From the NCBI RefSeq assembly GCF_009659625.1, contig NZ_VOIW01000003.1, forward strand, positions 372,001 through 436,000: a DNA stretch of 64,000 nt. Reading direction: 5' to 3'. Both the position numbers and the translations under genes were made by a program. The notes beneath the pieces were generated by a model. The model did not search any database. It saw only the letters and a program-made list of their open reading frames with translations, and was not told where the DNA came from. This DNA is from Pseudomonas haemolytica. Its GTDB lineage: Bacteria; Pseudomonadota; Gammaproteobacteria; Pseudomonadales; Pseudomonadaceae. Below, piece after piece: positions 44,147 through 53,256 of this stretch; the first letter of the stretch is position 1, and each line of letters opens with the position of its first letter.

Positions 44147-45229
44147 ATGGGACAGCGTACGCCTCTGTATGACCTGCATCTCGCCCTCGGCGCGAAAATG
44201 GTCGATTTTGGCGGTTGGGATATGCCTTTGCATTACGGCTCGCAAGTTGAAGAGCACCACCAGGTGCGACGCGACTGTGGGGTCTTCGATGTATCTCATA
44301 TGACCGTAATCGATGTCACCGGCCCTCAGGCCAAGGAATGGCTCCAGCGCTTGCTGGCCAATGATGTCGATCGATTGCACGGCTGCGGCCGTGCGTTGTA
44401 CAGCGCCATGCTCAACGAGCAGGGTGGGGTGGTGGACGACATGATCGTCTACCGCACAGAGAGCGGCTACCGGCTGGTGGTCAACGCCGCCACCCGCGAC
44501 CAGGACATGGCCTGGATGCAGGCGCAACTGGGCGACTATCAGGTGCAACTGCATGAGCGATCCGAGCTGGCCATGCTCGCCATCCAGGGCCCCCATGCCC
44601 GGCAGAAAATCGCCGAACTGGTGACCCAGTCCCGTGGCACCCTGATCCAGCAACTCAAGCCCTTCGAGGGCCAGGCCGACGGCGACTGGTTTATCGCCCG
44701 CACCGGCTATACCGGTGAAGATGGCCTGGAAATTGTCCTGCCTGCCGATCAGGCGCCAGGCTTCTTCAACGATCTGGTGGGTGCCGGCATTTCCCCCATT
44801 GGTCTCGGCGCTCGCGATACCTTGCGCCTGGAGGCCGGCATGAACCTGTATGGCCAGGATATCCACCAGAATGTTTCGCCCCTGGCGGCCAATATGGCCT
44901 GGAGCATTGCCTGGGAGCCTGTCGGGCGCAATTTCATCGGTCGCACTGCGCTGGAAGCGGAAAAAACTGCCGGCGTGCAATTCAAACTGGTGGGGCTGGT
45001 ACTGGAAGAGCGCGGGGTTTTACGTGCTCACCAAGTGGTTCGTATCGCCAATGTTGGCGAAGGAGAGATCACCAGTGGTAGTTTCTCGCCTACGCTAAGC
45101 AAATCCATTGCCCTGGCGCGTGTGCCGACGGCGACTGCCGACCGGGCCGAAGTGGAAATCCGCGGTAAGTGGTACCCGGTTCGAGTGGTCAAGCCGACCT
45201 TCGTGCGCCATGGCAAAACCTTGATCTAA
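44147..45229 (+). CDS. gcvT: Glycine cleavage system aminomethyltransferase (T protein)
   Basis: 360 residues from the ATG at 44147 with AAGGAG 6 bases upstream; an in-frame ATG at 44090 would add 19 unrelated residues. It starts MGQRTPLYDLHLALGAKMVD. Folate-binding features include GVFDVSHMTVIDVTGP, RTGYTGEDGLEIVLPAD and LEAGMNLYG. The T protein transfers the aminomethyl carbon from the H-protein lipoamide to tetrahydrofolate. gcvH follows in the same direction; gcvP does not. Confidence 0.95.
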   Translation: MGQRTPLYDLHLALGAKMVDFGGWDMPLHYGSQVEEHHQVRRDCGVFDVSHMTVIDVTGPQAKEWLQRLLANDVDRLHGCGRALYSAMLNEQGGVVDDMIVYRTESGYRLVVNAATRDQDMAWMQAQLGDYQVQLHERSELAMLAIQGPHARQKIAELVTQSRGTLIQQLKPFEGQADGDWFIARTGYTGEDGLEIVLPADQAPGFFNDLVGAGISPIGLGARDTLRLEAGMNLYGQDIHQNVSPLAANMAWSIAWEPVGRNFIGRTALEAEKTAGVQFKLVGLVLEERGVLRAHQVVRIANVGEGEITSGSFSPTLSKSIALARVPTATADRAEVEIRGKWYPVRVVKPTFVRHGKTLI

Positions 45230-45281
45230 CTATTTCCGGCAGGCCAATGGCCGCTGACATTTCTTCTTGAGGACACAGACT

Positions 45282-45665
45282 ATGAGCAATATCCCTGCAG
45301 ACCTGCGTTTTGCCGAAAGTCATGAGTGGGCGAAAAAGGAGGGTGATCTTATCGTGGTGGGCATTTCCGACCATGCACAGGAAGCTCTGGGCGATGTGGT
45401 GTTTGTGGAACTGCCGGAAATCGGCAAAGTGTTTGTCGCGGGCGATGTCGCGGGTGTGGTTGAGTCGGTGAAAGCGGCCTCGGATATCTATTCACCAGTG
45501 GCGGGTGACGTGGTCGAAGTCAACCAGGCGCTGGGTTCCGAACCTGAAGCGCTGAACAACACGCCTTATGAATCGTGGATTTTCAAGGTCAAACCTTCGA
45601 ATGCCGATGCGGATTTGGAAAAACTCTTGGACGCTGCCGGCTACAAAGCCGCCATCGGCGAATAA
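45282..45665 (+). CDS. gcvH: Glycine cleavage system H protein
   Basis: 127 residues from the ATG at 45282, preceded by TTGAGGACACAGACT. The lipoylation lysine is K64 in VVESVKAASDIYSPV, within the usual hammerhead domain (residues 17-100). The H protein shuttles the aminomethyl group between P, T and L proteins. It is 52 bases after gcvT. A REP pair directly follows where gcvP would be expected. Confidence 0.97.
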   Translation: MSNIPADLRFAESHEWAKKEGDLIVVGISDHAQEALGDVVFVELPEIGKVFVAGDVAGVVESVKAASDIYSPVAGDVVEVNQALGSEPEALNNTPYESWIFKVKPSNADADLEKLLDAAGYKAAIGE

Positions 45666-45677
45666 ACGCAAACCCCA

Positions 45678-45766
45678 TGTGGGAGGGGGCTTGCTCCCGA
45701 TTGCGGTGTGCCAGTCAACTCACTTGTAGCTGACACACCGCAATCGGGAGCAAGCCCCCTCCCACA
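45678..45766. repeat. REP pair between gcvH and the aminotransferase gene
   Basis: TGTGGGAGGGGGCTTGCTCC with CGATTGCGGTGTGCC is answered by an inverted copy ending in CCCCCTCCCACA at 45766. It separates two convergent genes. The arms extend into the spacer (ATTGCGGTGTG/CACACCGCAAT), making this the longest hairpin among the REP pairs here. Confidence 0.9.
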
Positions 45767-45774
45767 GTGTGTGA

Positions 45775-46917
45775 TCAGCCTGCTTTCAATACCGCTTTAA
45801 CCGCCGCGACAGCCCGCTCCACATCCGCCTCTGTCATCGCCGTAAACATCGGCAACGACACGATCAAACGCCCAACACGCTCCGCCACCGGGAACATACC
45901 TTCCTTGAAACCCTGCGCCCGATACAGGCTCAGCAGGTGGATCGGCGGATAGTGATAGCCAATGCCGACGCCGTGGGCCTGCATCTGCTCCATGAACGTC
46001 GCTCGGGCCGGCAGGCCATCCTGGCGCTCCGGCAGCACCAGTTGGAACAGGTGCCAGTTGCTGTTTTCGAAGTCTGCCGGCGGCAGTTGCGCACCATACT
46101 GTTCTTCGAAATCGCTGCCGAAGCACTTGAAGTAGTGTCGTGCCAGGTTCTGGCGGTGGGCGGTGATCTTCTCGATATGCGCAAACTGCCCCAGCCCGAT
46201 GGCTGCGGCAATGTCGGTCATGTTGAACTTGCCGCCCAATACATCCACATCCAGGCCGTCGAAACCGGTGCGGGTCACGCCCTGCAGGCGATATTTCTCT
46301 GCCAGGCGGGCTTCCTCGGCGTTATTCAACACCAGGCAGCCACCTTCGGACGAAGTGATGTTCTTGTTCGCCTGGAAACTGAATGACACGAAGTCGCCGG
46401 TGGCGCCAATCCGCTCTCCATCCCAACTGGACCCCAGTGCCTGGGCAGCATCTTCCACGATACGCAGGTTGTACTTGTTGGCCAGCGCGTAAAGCATCGG
46501 CATATCCAGGGGTAAACCGGCCAGGTAGACCGGGATGATCGCCTTGGTACGCGGGGTGATTGCTGCTTCTACCTGGGTCAGGTCGATGTTACGCGTGACT
46601 GGATCGATATCGGCAAATACAGGGGTGGCGCCCACCTCGAGAATGACGTTGGCCGTCGCAACCCAGGAAATCGGTGTAGTGATGACTTCATCCCCTGGCC
46701 CGATACCGGCAATGCGCAGGGCAATCTCCATGGTGCAGGTGCCCGAGTTGAAGGTGCGCACTGGGCGCCCGCCAAAGTATTCCGACAACTGCGCTTCGAA
46801 TGCCTGCACCTTGGGCCCGCTGGTGATCCAGCCGGAACGCAGGACATCGCCGACTGCCGAGATAGTGGCTTCATCGATGGTAGGTTTGGAAAACGGCAGG
46901 AAGGGCAGTTGGCTCAT
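45775..46917 (-). CDS. DegT/DnrJ/EryC1/StrS family sugar aminotransferase
   Basis: 380 residues, PLP fold type I. The Schiff-base lysine is K185 in FSFQANKNITSSEGG. Other family markers: FNSGTCTMEIALRIAGIGPG, TPISWVATANVILEVGATPV and VEDAAQALGSSWDG. It resembles ArnB and other nucleotide-sugar aminotransferases. No sugar-nucleotide, glycosyltransferase or O-antigen genes lie beside it, so its pathway is unknown. Convergent with gcvH across a REP pair. Confidence 0.9.
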   Translation of the reverse strand: MSQLPFLPFSKPTIDEATISAVGDVLRSGWITSGPKVQAFEAQLSEYFGGRPVRTFNSGTCTMEIALRIAGIGPGDEVITTPISWVATANVILEVGATPVFADIDPVTRNIDLTQVEAAITPRTKAIIPVYLAGLPLDMPMLYALANKYNLRIVEDAAQALGSSWDGERIGATGDFVSFSFQANKNITSSEGGCLVLNNAEEARLAEKYRLQGVTRTGFDGLDVDVLGGKFNMTDIAAAIGLGQFAHIEKITAHRQNLARHYFKCFGSDFEEQYGAQLPPADFENSNWHLFQLVLPERQDGLPARATFMEQMQAHGVGIGYHYPPIHLLSLYRAQGFKEGMFPVAERVGRLIVSLPMFTAMTEADVERAVAAVKAVLKAG

Positions 46918-47034
46918 GACGAAGAAGGCATCCGTTTCGGTAGGTGATGAGTAATAGAGGTATCAGTAGCGCATGGTTGCATGGCTCGACTGAATATAGC
47001 CTGTCGCGCGTGAACGATTCGTCAGGTTGCAGGC

Positions 47035-47067
47035 AAAAAAATGCCGCTTGAAAAAGCGGCATTTTTT
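47035..47067 (-). terminator. Terminator downstream of the DUF2388 gene
   Basis: ATGCCGCTT and AAGCGGCAT form a perfect stem around a 4-base loop, flanked by an A-run on one side and a T-run on the other, so it is functional on either strand. It lies 12 bases past the minus-strand DUF2388 gene. Confidence 0.92.
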
Positions 47068-47078
47068 ATCGGGCTTGG

Positions 47079-47393
47079 TTACTCGGCGACGGCATTCTTC
47101 GCGAGGATGGCGTTAGCCAGTTCCATGTCCGTGGCCTTGAGGCCAGGGTTGTCGGCGCGGACTTTCTGCATGGCGGCTTCCAGGTATGGGCCGCGAATGC
47201 CGCCGTCGCTGGCAACGAAGCTGCCAGCGTCATCCTGGGCGGCAACGACCAGCTTGTGGTCCTTGAACGTCAGGTACGTCGAGCCGGTGGTGGCGCCCGA
47301 CGAGATGACATTGCGCCAGAAACTGTCGGCCATGGCTGAACCGACAGGAAGGGAAAGCACAGCGAGGGTGGCGACAGCATATTTGAGACGCAT
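47079..47393 (-). CDS. DUF2388 exported protein
   Basis: 104 residues. Signal peptide MRLKYAVATLAVLSLPVGSA, cleaved near MADSFW. The remainder SFWRNVISSGATTGSTYLTF and GSFVASDGGIRGPYLEAA match the DUF2388 family, which is common in pseudomonads and of unknown function. Predicted periplasmic. Monocistronic, with its own terminator. Confidence 0.85.
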   Translation of the reverse strand: MRLKYAVATLAVLSLPVGSAMADSFWRNVISSGATTGSTYLTFKDHKLVVAAQDDAGSFVASDGGIRGPYLEAAMQKVRADNPGLKATDMELANAILAKNAVAE

Positions 47394-47461
47394 GATGGGT
47401 GACTCCGGTGGGTTATCTGTACGTTTTGATTGTAGTTAAGTCAGTCGAGTTCCATGACTGA

Positions 47462-47908
47462 CTAAACAGTTTCAACTTTTAAAATCACTCCCTCCAGGCC
47501 AATCACGCGCACTTGAGCGCCTGCGGGTGTGTCGGCACCGGTGACCATCCATACCCCATCGCCGACTTTGACCTTGCCCCGGCCTTCCACAATCGCCTGA
47601 TGCACCACGAAGGTGCGCCCGACCAGCTCTGTACCACGCTCGTTCAAGCCCGGTTGATCGCTGGTTTTGCCGCTGCTGCGTTGGCGTTTCCACCAGTACA
47701 CGGCGGTCAGTATCGACAACACGGCAAACAGCAGCAGTTGCCATTCCAGCCCGAGCGGCGGCACCAAGAACTTGATTACGCCCACGGCAGCAGCGGCGAT
47801 GCCCATCCACAGCAGGTAGCCGCCGGCACCGAACACCTCGAGTATCAACAGCACGGTGCCCAGCGCCAACCAATCCCAGAACGACAAATGCAGCAGGAAA
47901 TCCCACAT
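47462..47908 (-). CDS. NfeD family membrane protein (short type)
   Basis: 148 residues from the ATG at 47906-47908 (MWDFLLHLSFWDWLALGTVL). Three membrane spans, followed by a C-terminal OB-fold domain (TELVGRTFVVHQAIVEGRGK; GVWMVTGADTPAGAQVRVIG). This is the short NfeD1b type without the serine-protease domain. It sits 10 bases after the SPFH gene, the usual NfeD-stomatin pairing, and likely forms membrane microdomain assemblies with it. Confidence 0.9.
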   Translation of the reverse strand: MWDFLLHLSFWDWLALGTVLLILEVFGAGGYLLWMGIAAAAVGVIKFLVPPLGLEWQLLLFAVLSILTAVYWWKRQRSSGKTSDQPGLNERGTELVGRTFVVHQAIVEGRGKVKVGDGVWMVTGADTPAGAQVRVIGLEGVILKVETV

Positions 47909-47918
47909 GGTGATGGCC

Positions 47919-48839
47919 TCAGCCTTTCTGGTTGCCGAAAGTCGCCTTGACGATCTCGCCGATACCGCCCACGGCGCCAATCACCTGGCTGGCTTCCAGC
48001 GGCATCAGGATGACTTTGCTGTTGTTGGCCGACGCCAGCTTGCCCAGGGCATCGATGTATTTTTGCGCGACGAAGTAATTGACCGCCTGCACGTTGCCCG
48101 ACGCGATGGCTTCGGACACTACTTGTGTCGCCCGGGCTTCGGCTTCGGCCTGACGCTCACGCGCTTCGGATTCCAGGAACGCAGCCTGGCGGCTACCTTC
48201 GGCTTCGAGGATCTGCGCCTGCTTCTTGCCTTCGGCCGTCAGGATCGCCGACGCCCGCAGGCCCTCGGCTTCGAGGATCTGTGCACGCTTGATCCGCTCG
48301 GCTTTCATCTGGCCAGACATGGCGGCCATCAGGTCGGCGGGCGGGCTGATGTCCTTGATCTCGATACGGGTGATCTTGATGCCCCACGGCGCAGTGGCTT
48401 CATCCACGGTGCGCAGCAGCTTTTCGTTGATGCCGTCTCGCTGGCTCAGCATGGCGTCCAGTTCCATCGAGCCGAGTACCGTACGGATATTGGTTTGCAG
48501 CAGGTTGCGAATGGCATGTTCGAGGTTGTTGACCTCGTAGGCGGCCTGGGCGGTGTTGACCACCTGGAAGAAGCACACGGCATCGATCTGCACGGTAGCG
48601 TTGTCGGCGGTAATGACTTCCTGGGGCGGGATATCCAGTACGCTTTCCATCACGTTGATCTTGCGACCAATGCGGTCCATGACCGGGATGATGATGTTCA
48701 GGCCGGGCTTGAGGGTGTTGGTGTAGCGGCCGAAACGTTCAACAGTCCACTGGTAGCCTTGGGGCACCACCTTGAAACCCATGAACAGGATGGCAATGGC
48801 CAAGCCCACGAAAAGAAGCAGTACGGTTCCGATCTGCAT
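47919..48839 (-). CDS. SPFH/Band 7 (stomatin-like, QmcA-type) protein
   Basis: 306 residues. One N-terminal anchor ([17 protein letters not shown], about residues 5-21) is followed by the PHB domain ([20 protein letters not shown]) and a long helical region rich in Ala, Glu and Gln ([20 protein letters not shown]). These proteins form oligomeric membrane scaffolds that regulate proteases. Paired with nfeD. Confidence 0.92.
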   Translation of the reverse strand: MQIGTVLLLFVGLAIAILFMGFKVVPQGYQWTVERFGRYTNTLKPGLNIIIPVMDRIGRKINVMESVLDIPPQEVITADNATVQIDAVCFFQVVNTAQAAYEVNNLEHAIRNLLQTNIRTVLGSMELDAMLSQRDGINEKLLRTVDEATAPWGIKITRIEIKDISPPADLMAAMSGQMKAERIKRAQILEAEGLRASAILTAEGKKQAQILEAEGSRQAAFLESEARERQAEAEARATQVVSEAIASGNVQAVNYFVAQKYIDALGKLASANNSKVILMPLEASQVIGAVGGIGEIVKATFGNQKG

Positions 48840-48915
48840 AACGATTCCCTATCTGGAGGTGTCAGTGAACGACATTGGGCCGATTGTAACGGTCTGGTCA
48901 CGAATAAAGACGGTT

Positions 48916-50610
48916 TCACGGCCCAATAAACAAGGGATTTGTTTCTGAATCCCCAGGGGTGACCCGTAATACCTCCGTCATCGTGGTCAGGCCAGCCTTC
49001 ACTTTATCGATGCCGGCCATACGCAGGCTGTTCATGCCTTGTGCCAGCGCCCCACGGCGCAGCGCCTGTACGTCTGCGTCGGGGGTGACCAGCGCCTTGA
49101 GCGCTGGGTCCAATACCATTATTTCGTAGAGCCCGGCCCGGCCCTGATAACCGCTGTCACGACATTCCACACAGCCGACGGCTTCGTAGCCGCCAACGCT
49201 TTCCACCTCCGCCGGGCGCTTGCAGTGGGTGCACAGGACTCGCACCAGGCGCTGGGCCATGACCCCTAAGAGCGTAGCCTTGATCAAATAATGAGCAATG
49301 CCCAACTCCTGCAGTCGGCTGATAGCGCTGGGCGCATCGTTGGTATGCAGGGTCGATAGCACCAGGTGCCCGGTCAACGCGGCCTGGATCGCCATCTCTG
49401 CGGTTTCCTGGTCACGGATTTCGCCGATCATGATGATGTCCGGGTCCTGGCGCAGCAGGGCGCGGATGCCGCTGGCAAATGTGAGATCAATGTTGTGTTG
49501 GACCTGCATCTGATTAAAAGCCGGCTCGACCATTTCAATCGGATCTTCCACCGTACACAGGTTGACCTCACGGGTCGCCAGTTGCTTGAGGGTGGTGTAG
49601 AGGGTGCTGGTCTTGCCCGAGCCGGTCGGGCCTGTGACCAGGATGATGCCATTGGCTTGCCGGGTCATGGCGTGCCAGCGTTGCTGGTCAGCGCTCGACA
49701 ACCCCAACTGGTCAAAATCCTTGAGCAGCACCTGTGGGTCAAAAATCCGCATCACCAGCTTTTCGCCAAACGCCGTCGGCAGGGTCGAAAGGCGCAGCTC
49801 CACCTCGACGCCTGTCGGGTTCCTGGTCTTGACTCGGCCGTCCTGGGGTTTGCGTTTCTCGGCCACATTCATTCGCCCGAGGCTTTTCAAACGGCTGACC
49901 ACTGCCGTGGTGACCTGAGGCGGGAATTGATACACGTCCTGCAACAGCCCATCGATGCGAAAGCGCACCCGGCCCTGGTCGCCGCTGGGTTCAATGTGTA
50001 TGTCGCTGGCCCGTTGGGCAAAGGCGTATTGCAACAGCCAGTCGACGATGTTGACGATATGCGCGTCATTGGCATCCGGTTCCTTGTCGCTGGCGCCGAG
50101 GCTGAGCAGCTCGACGTTGCCGGGTGTCGCCATCTTTTGATCGGCGCTACGGACTGACTTGGCCAGCCGGTAAAACTCGTTGATGCAGCGCTGGATATCC
50201 CGGGGGTTGGCAACCACGCGCCTGATCGAGCGCTTGAGCACTTGGGAGAGCCCGGCTTCCCAGGCGCTGACATGGGGCTGGGCGCTGGCGACCGTGACGC
50301 TCTGCGCATCTACCGCCACTGCAAGGATGCCGTGGCGCTGGGCGAAGGCATGAGACATCAACGGCACCACTGCCGCCACATCGATTTTCAACGGGTCGAT
50401 GCGCAAGTAAGTCTGGCCGGCATGCCGGGCCAGCCATTGGGTCAAGGTCTCAAGGCAAGGGCCTTCGGCCGCGATGCACTCCAAGGGATGTTGGTTGCAG
50501 GGTGCTGCCGAAATTTTCTGCGCCGCCTGCGCCGTGATCAACCCTTGCTCGATTAACGCCGGCAACAACTGATGCAGTTCCAAGGGGTGATCGTGGGAGG
50601 CGACGGACAT
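48916..50610 (-). CDS. GspE/PilB-type secretion ATPase, stand-alone
   Basis: 564 residues. An N-terminal MshE/GspE-N-like domain (residues 1-150, DPLKIDVAAVVPLMSHAFAQ) precedes the ATPase with Walker A GPTGSGKTSTLY, the Asp box IVNIVDWLLQYAFAQRASDI, Walker B RQDPDIIMIGEIRDQETAE and the His box STLHTNDAPSAISRLQE. The metal-binding four-cysteine motif CTHCK and CVEC is present, as in GspE. No secretin, inner-membrane platform or pseudopilin gene is nearby. PAO1 also has a lone secretion ATPase here by my recollection. Confidence 0.9.
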   Translation of the reverse strand: MSVASHDHPLELHQLLPALIEQGLITAQAAQKISAAPCNQHPLECIAAEGPCLETLTQWLARHAGQTYLRIDPLKIDVAAVVPLMSHAFAQRHGILAVAVDAQSVTVASAQPHVSAWEAGLSQVLKRSIRRVVANPRDIQRCINEFYRLAKSVRSADQKMATPGNVELLSLGASDKEPDANDAHIVNIVDWLLQYAFAQRASDIHIEPSGDQGRVRFRIDGLLQDVYQFPPQVTTAVVSRLKSLGRMNVAEKRKPQDGRVKTRNPTGVEVELRLSTLPTAFGEKLVMRIFDPQVLLKDFDQLGLSSADQQRWHAMTRQANGIILVTGPTGSGKTSTLYTTLKQLATREVNLCTVEDPIEMVEPAFNQMQVQHNIDLTFASGIRALLRQDPDIIMIGEIRDQETAEMAIQAALTGHLVLSTLHTNDAPSAISRLQELGIAHYLIKATLLGVMAQRLVRVLCTHCKRPAEVESVGGYEAVGCVECRDSGYQGRAGLYEIMVLDPALKALVTPDADVQALRRGALAQGMNSLRMAGIDKVKAGLTTMTEVLRVTPGDSETNPLFIGP

Positions 50611-50694
50611 GCAGGGTTTCCTGGGAAGCTGGGAGGTGTAATCCCAGGCTAGCCAGCCTCTGAAAATCCTCCTCCCCGTGTGTTTTACAGGCTG

Positions 50695-51033
50695 TTACCC
50701 CGCGGTTGCCGCCAGCGCTTGAAGCCGCTCGGAATCAGCTGGCCAAAGCTCCAGGTCGCATACGCTGATCAGGTTTCGAATCTTTTCACCGATCACTTGG
50801 GCGCGGTGCCAGCTCAGGCCATGCATCACGATATCGATGTTCATCAGGTCGGCGTCCCGGCTCGCACTGACCTGGGCAGGTGTCAGCGATTGCAGCGCGA
50901 AATAGTTCAGCACCCGGCACAGCACGTCCGGCTCAGCTTCGGCGACGATGCGATAGTGCGCCTGGCAGTGGGCGCTGGTGACGGCCCACGCATCGGCGCG
51001 GGTGACAGGGTGGGCGGTTTCAACGACATGCAT
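50695..51033 (-). CDS. ACT-domain-like small protein, divergent from an Lrp gene
   Basis: 112 residues, no signal peptide. The centre AHYRIVAEAEPDVLCRVLNY (about residues 25-44) then the strands VSASRDADLMNIDIVMHGLS and helix-strand RAQVIGEKIRNLISVCDLEL give a beta-alpha-beta-beta-alpha-beta pattern like ACT domains of small amino-acid-binding regulators. I do not recognise a named family. It is divergent from the Lrp regulator, which suggests amino-acid sensing, an inference from context. Confidence 0.6.
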   Translation of the reverse strand: MHVVETAHPVTRADAWAVTSAHCQAHYRIVAEAEPDVLCRVLNYFALQSLTPAQVSASRDADLMNIDIVMHGLSWHRAQVIGEKIRNLISVCDLELWPADSERLQALAATAG

Positions 51034-51160
51034 GCTGACTCTCCAGATTTGACTGGAGAAATTTTTACATTCGGCTCGGGAGATTTCTTATCTATGATGA
51101 GCTGATTTTGCGATTATTCGAATCAATCAATTCAGAATAAACCTATCAGCAGGTATTTCT

Positions 51161-51631
51161 ATGCACAGTGAGTTGGACGCCTACGACCGCCGCATCCTGG
51201 CCCTGCTGCAAGAGGATGCCTCGCTCTCCAGCGCACAGATCGCCGAGCAGGTTGGCCTATCACAGTCACCGTGTTGGCGGCGCATTCAGCGGCTCAAGGA
51301 AGAGGGCGTGATCCGTGGCCAGGTCACCCTGCTGGACCGCAAGAAAATCGGGCTCAACACGCAGATTTTCGCCGAGGTCAAACTCAACGCCCATGGTCGC
51401 TCCAACTTCACCGAGTTCACCGAAGCGATTCGCGGGTTCCCGGAAGTGTTGGAGTGTTATGTGCTGATGGGGGCGGTGGATTTTCTGTTGCGCATCGTCA
51501 CCTCGGATATCGAGGCATATGAGCGGTTTTTCTTCGAGAAGTTGTCGATGGTGCCGGGGATCCAGGAGGTCAACTCGATTGTGGCGTTGTCCGAGATCAA
51601 GTCCACCACCAGCCTGCCAGTATTGCGCTGA
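51161..51631 (+). CDS. Lrp/AsnC family transcriptional regulator
   Basis: 156 residues. The N-terminal helix-turn-helix starts LDAYDRRILALLQEDASLSS and has IAEQVGLSQSPCWRRIQRLK. The C-terminal RAM domain holds ECYVLMGAVDFLLRIVTSDI, the amino-acid binding fold. Typical length and organisation of Lrp-type feast/famine regulators. The 127-base divergent region to the ACT-like gene is AT-rich and likely contains its binding sites. Confidence 0.92.
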   Translation: MHSELDAYDRRILALLQEDASLSSAQIAEQVGLSQSPCWRRIQRLKEEGVIRGQVTLLDRKKIGLNTQIFAEVKLNAHGRSNFTEFTEAIRGFPEVLECYVLMGAVDFLLRIVTSDIEAYERFFFEKLSMVPGIQEVNSIVALSEIKSTTSLPVLR

Positions 51632-51643
51632 CAGGGAGGGCCT

Positions 51644-51726
51644 CATCGGGGGCAAGTCGAATCGTCGCACCGCCCCTCCCACATTGGAACGCATTCCCCT
51701 GTGGGAGGGAGCTTGCTCCCGATGGC
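51644..51726. repeat. Variant REP pair after the Lrp gene
   Basis: The left unit reads CATCGGGGGCAAG, then 16 extra bases (TCGAATCGTCGCACCG), then CCCCTCCCACA: a REP whose arm is interrupted. The right unit is TGTGGGAGGGAGCTTGCTCC from 51700. The outward-facing order differs from the other pairs. It lies between the Lrp gene and the 3' end of the CYTH-CHAD gene. Confidence 0.75.
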
Positions 51727-51730
51727 GATA

Positions 51731-53098
51731 TTACAGGCGCAGAAGCGTCTTCCAGGCCCGATTCTGATACACCGCAATCGCCTGATGCATACGCGCATCC
51801 AGCGACTCATCGGTAATCGGCTGGTTAGCCAGGTGCGCCAGCTTGTTCAGCTCGCCGTACAAGCGGTCCAGCTCGGGAATATCCACCACGTGACGCGCAT
51901 GGTGCAGCCAGGCCTGGATGCGTTCGATGCGCGGCAGTTGCTCGGCCAGGTCTTCCGGCTGTTGCTGGTAGCGCGACAGTTGCAGGGCTACGGCGTCGTC
52001 GGCCAGCAGGCGCGGCAGCCAGTTGGTGATTTGCGCAGCGCCCTGGCGGTTGCCGCGCACGTTGCGCTCGGCGGTCCAGGTACGGGCCAGCAGCCAGCGC
52101 GAGGTGTTCAGTGAGAACAGGCCCCAACGCACGTCTTGCAGCTCTTCGACGAACTGCTCCGGCGCGGCTTTGCGAATGTCTTCATCGTCGTCACCGGCCT
52201 GGACCAGCGGGCGCCAGTCTTCCAGCAGTGCATCCAGCGCGCTGCGCAGCTCGCTGGTGGATTGACGCGGTGCGGCCTGGCCGAGGCTGCCGATCAGGGC
52301 ACGCAGCTCGCCGAGGTTTTCGACCCAGTCCTGCAGCAGGCGCCAGTGGCCGTTGAAACGGTATTGCTCGGCCAGGCGCTGGCTGCTGCCCAGCAGGTGC
52401 CACATGATCGCAGCGAAGGCATCGTCCAATGGCATTTCTGCGTGGATCTGCGGGGCGGGCAGGCTCAGGGAGTAGCTGCTGGCGTCGTACAGGCGGTAGC
52501 CACGCTCGGCCTTGCTGATATCACAGGGCATCAGCGCCAGGGTCGCGGCCAGCTCGGCGGCCAGTTCCAGCAGGGCAGCCGGTTCGCCTTCGCGCAGTTC
52601 CAGTTCCAGCTCGCAGATTTCTTCCTTCTGCTTGCCGACCACTACATGGCCCAGGTCCAGGGCGGCTTCGATCACCACCTTGGCTTTGCCGCGGCCCCAG
52701 GCGATTTCGGCGTGCTCGCGGACGAAATCGGTGGTGAAGATCGGCTTGAGGGTTTTCTTGTCCAGCTCGGCCAGTTGCTCAGGCCAGCATTCGCCGTCTA
52801 GTTTCTTCACGTCGAGCTTGGCTTTGGGCAGTTCCCAGTTGTACTCGTTGCGTTCCGACAAGCCGGCGACGCTTTGGCCACGGGTCTTGAGGGTCTGGAT
52901 AATGTCGTCACCGTCCTTGCGCAGGCGCAGGGCAACTTTGGCCTGGGCCAGGTCACGCTCGGGGGTGTCGAAGTACTGGTTCATCAACTCACGGCGTTCC
53001 CAGCCACTTTTGTTGCGTTTTTTCAGTAGCGGGTGCTCACGCAGCGCGGCGAGTGTTTCGCGGCTGACGCGGAGCTTGATTTCGGTTTCTTTCTGCAT
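51731..53098 (-). CDS. CYTH-CHAD domain protein (inorganic triphosphatase type)
   Basis: 455 residues from the ATG at 53096-53098 (MQKETEIKLRVSRETLAALR). The N-terminal CYTH domain has the ExExK motif ETEIKL and basic/acidic tunnel strands (ALRLRKDGDDIIQTLKTRGQ). The C-terminal CHAD half (from about residue 220) has helices rich in His, Arg and Trp (EELQDVRWGLFSLNTSRWLL). E. coli YgiF of this layout hydrolyses triphosphate, and CHAD domains bind polyphosphate. This fits the polyphosphate genes at the other end of the window, though not as a linked unit. Confidence 0.88.
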   Translation of the reverse strand: MQKETEIKLRVSRETLAALREHPLLKKRNKSGWERRELMNQYFDTPERDLAQAKVALRLRKDGDDIIQTLKTRGQSVAGLSERNEYNWELPKAKLDVKKLDGECWPEQLAELDKKTLKPIFTTDFVREHAEIAWGRGKAKVVIEAALDLGHVVVGKQKEEICELELELREGEPAALLELAAELAATLALMPCDISKAERGYRLYDASSYSLSLPAPQIHAEMPLDDAFAAIMWHLLGSSQRLAEQYRFNGHWRLLQDWVENLGELRALIGSLGQAAPRQSTSELRSALDALLEDWRPLVQAGDDDEDIRKAAPEQFVEELQDVRWGLFSLNTSRWLLARTWTAERNVRGNRQGAAQITNWLPRLLADDAVALQLSRYQQQPEDLAEQLPRIERIQAWLHHARHVVDIPELDRLYGELNKLAHLANQPITDESLDARMHQAIAVYQNRAWKTLLRL

Positions 53099-53256
53099 GG
53101 CCGGAAAATCCAGGATCGGGAGCGCAGCCGGGGAAAAGTGTGGCTGCCAAGGTCGTGCAGTGTACAGGACTGAGCCCGGCAACGTGCCGCAACGGTTTAT
53201 TGTGTCGTGCAGATGCCTCTATAGTGAGGTTCATCCGGGAAGTTGGGAGACCGCGC

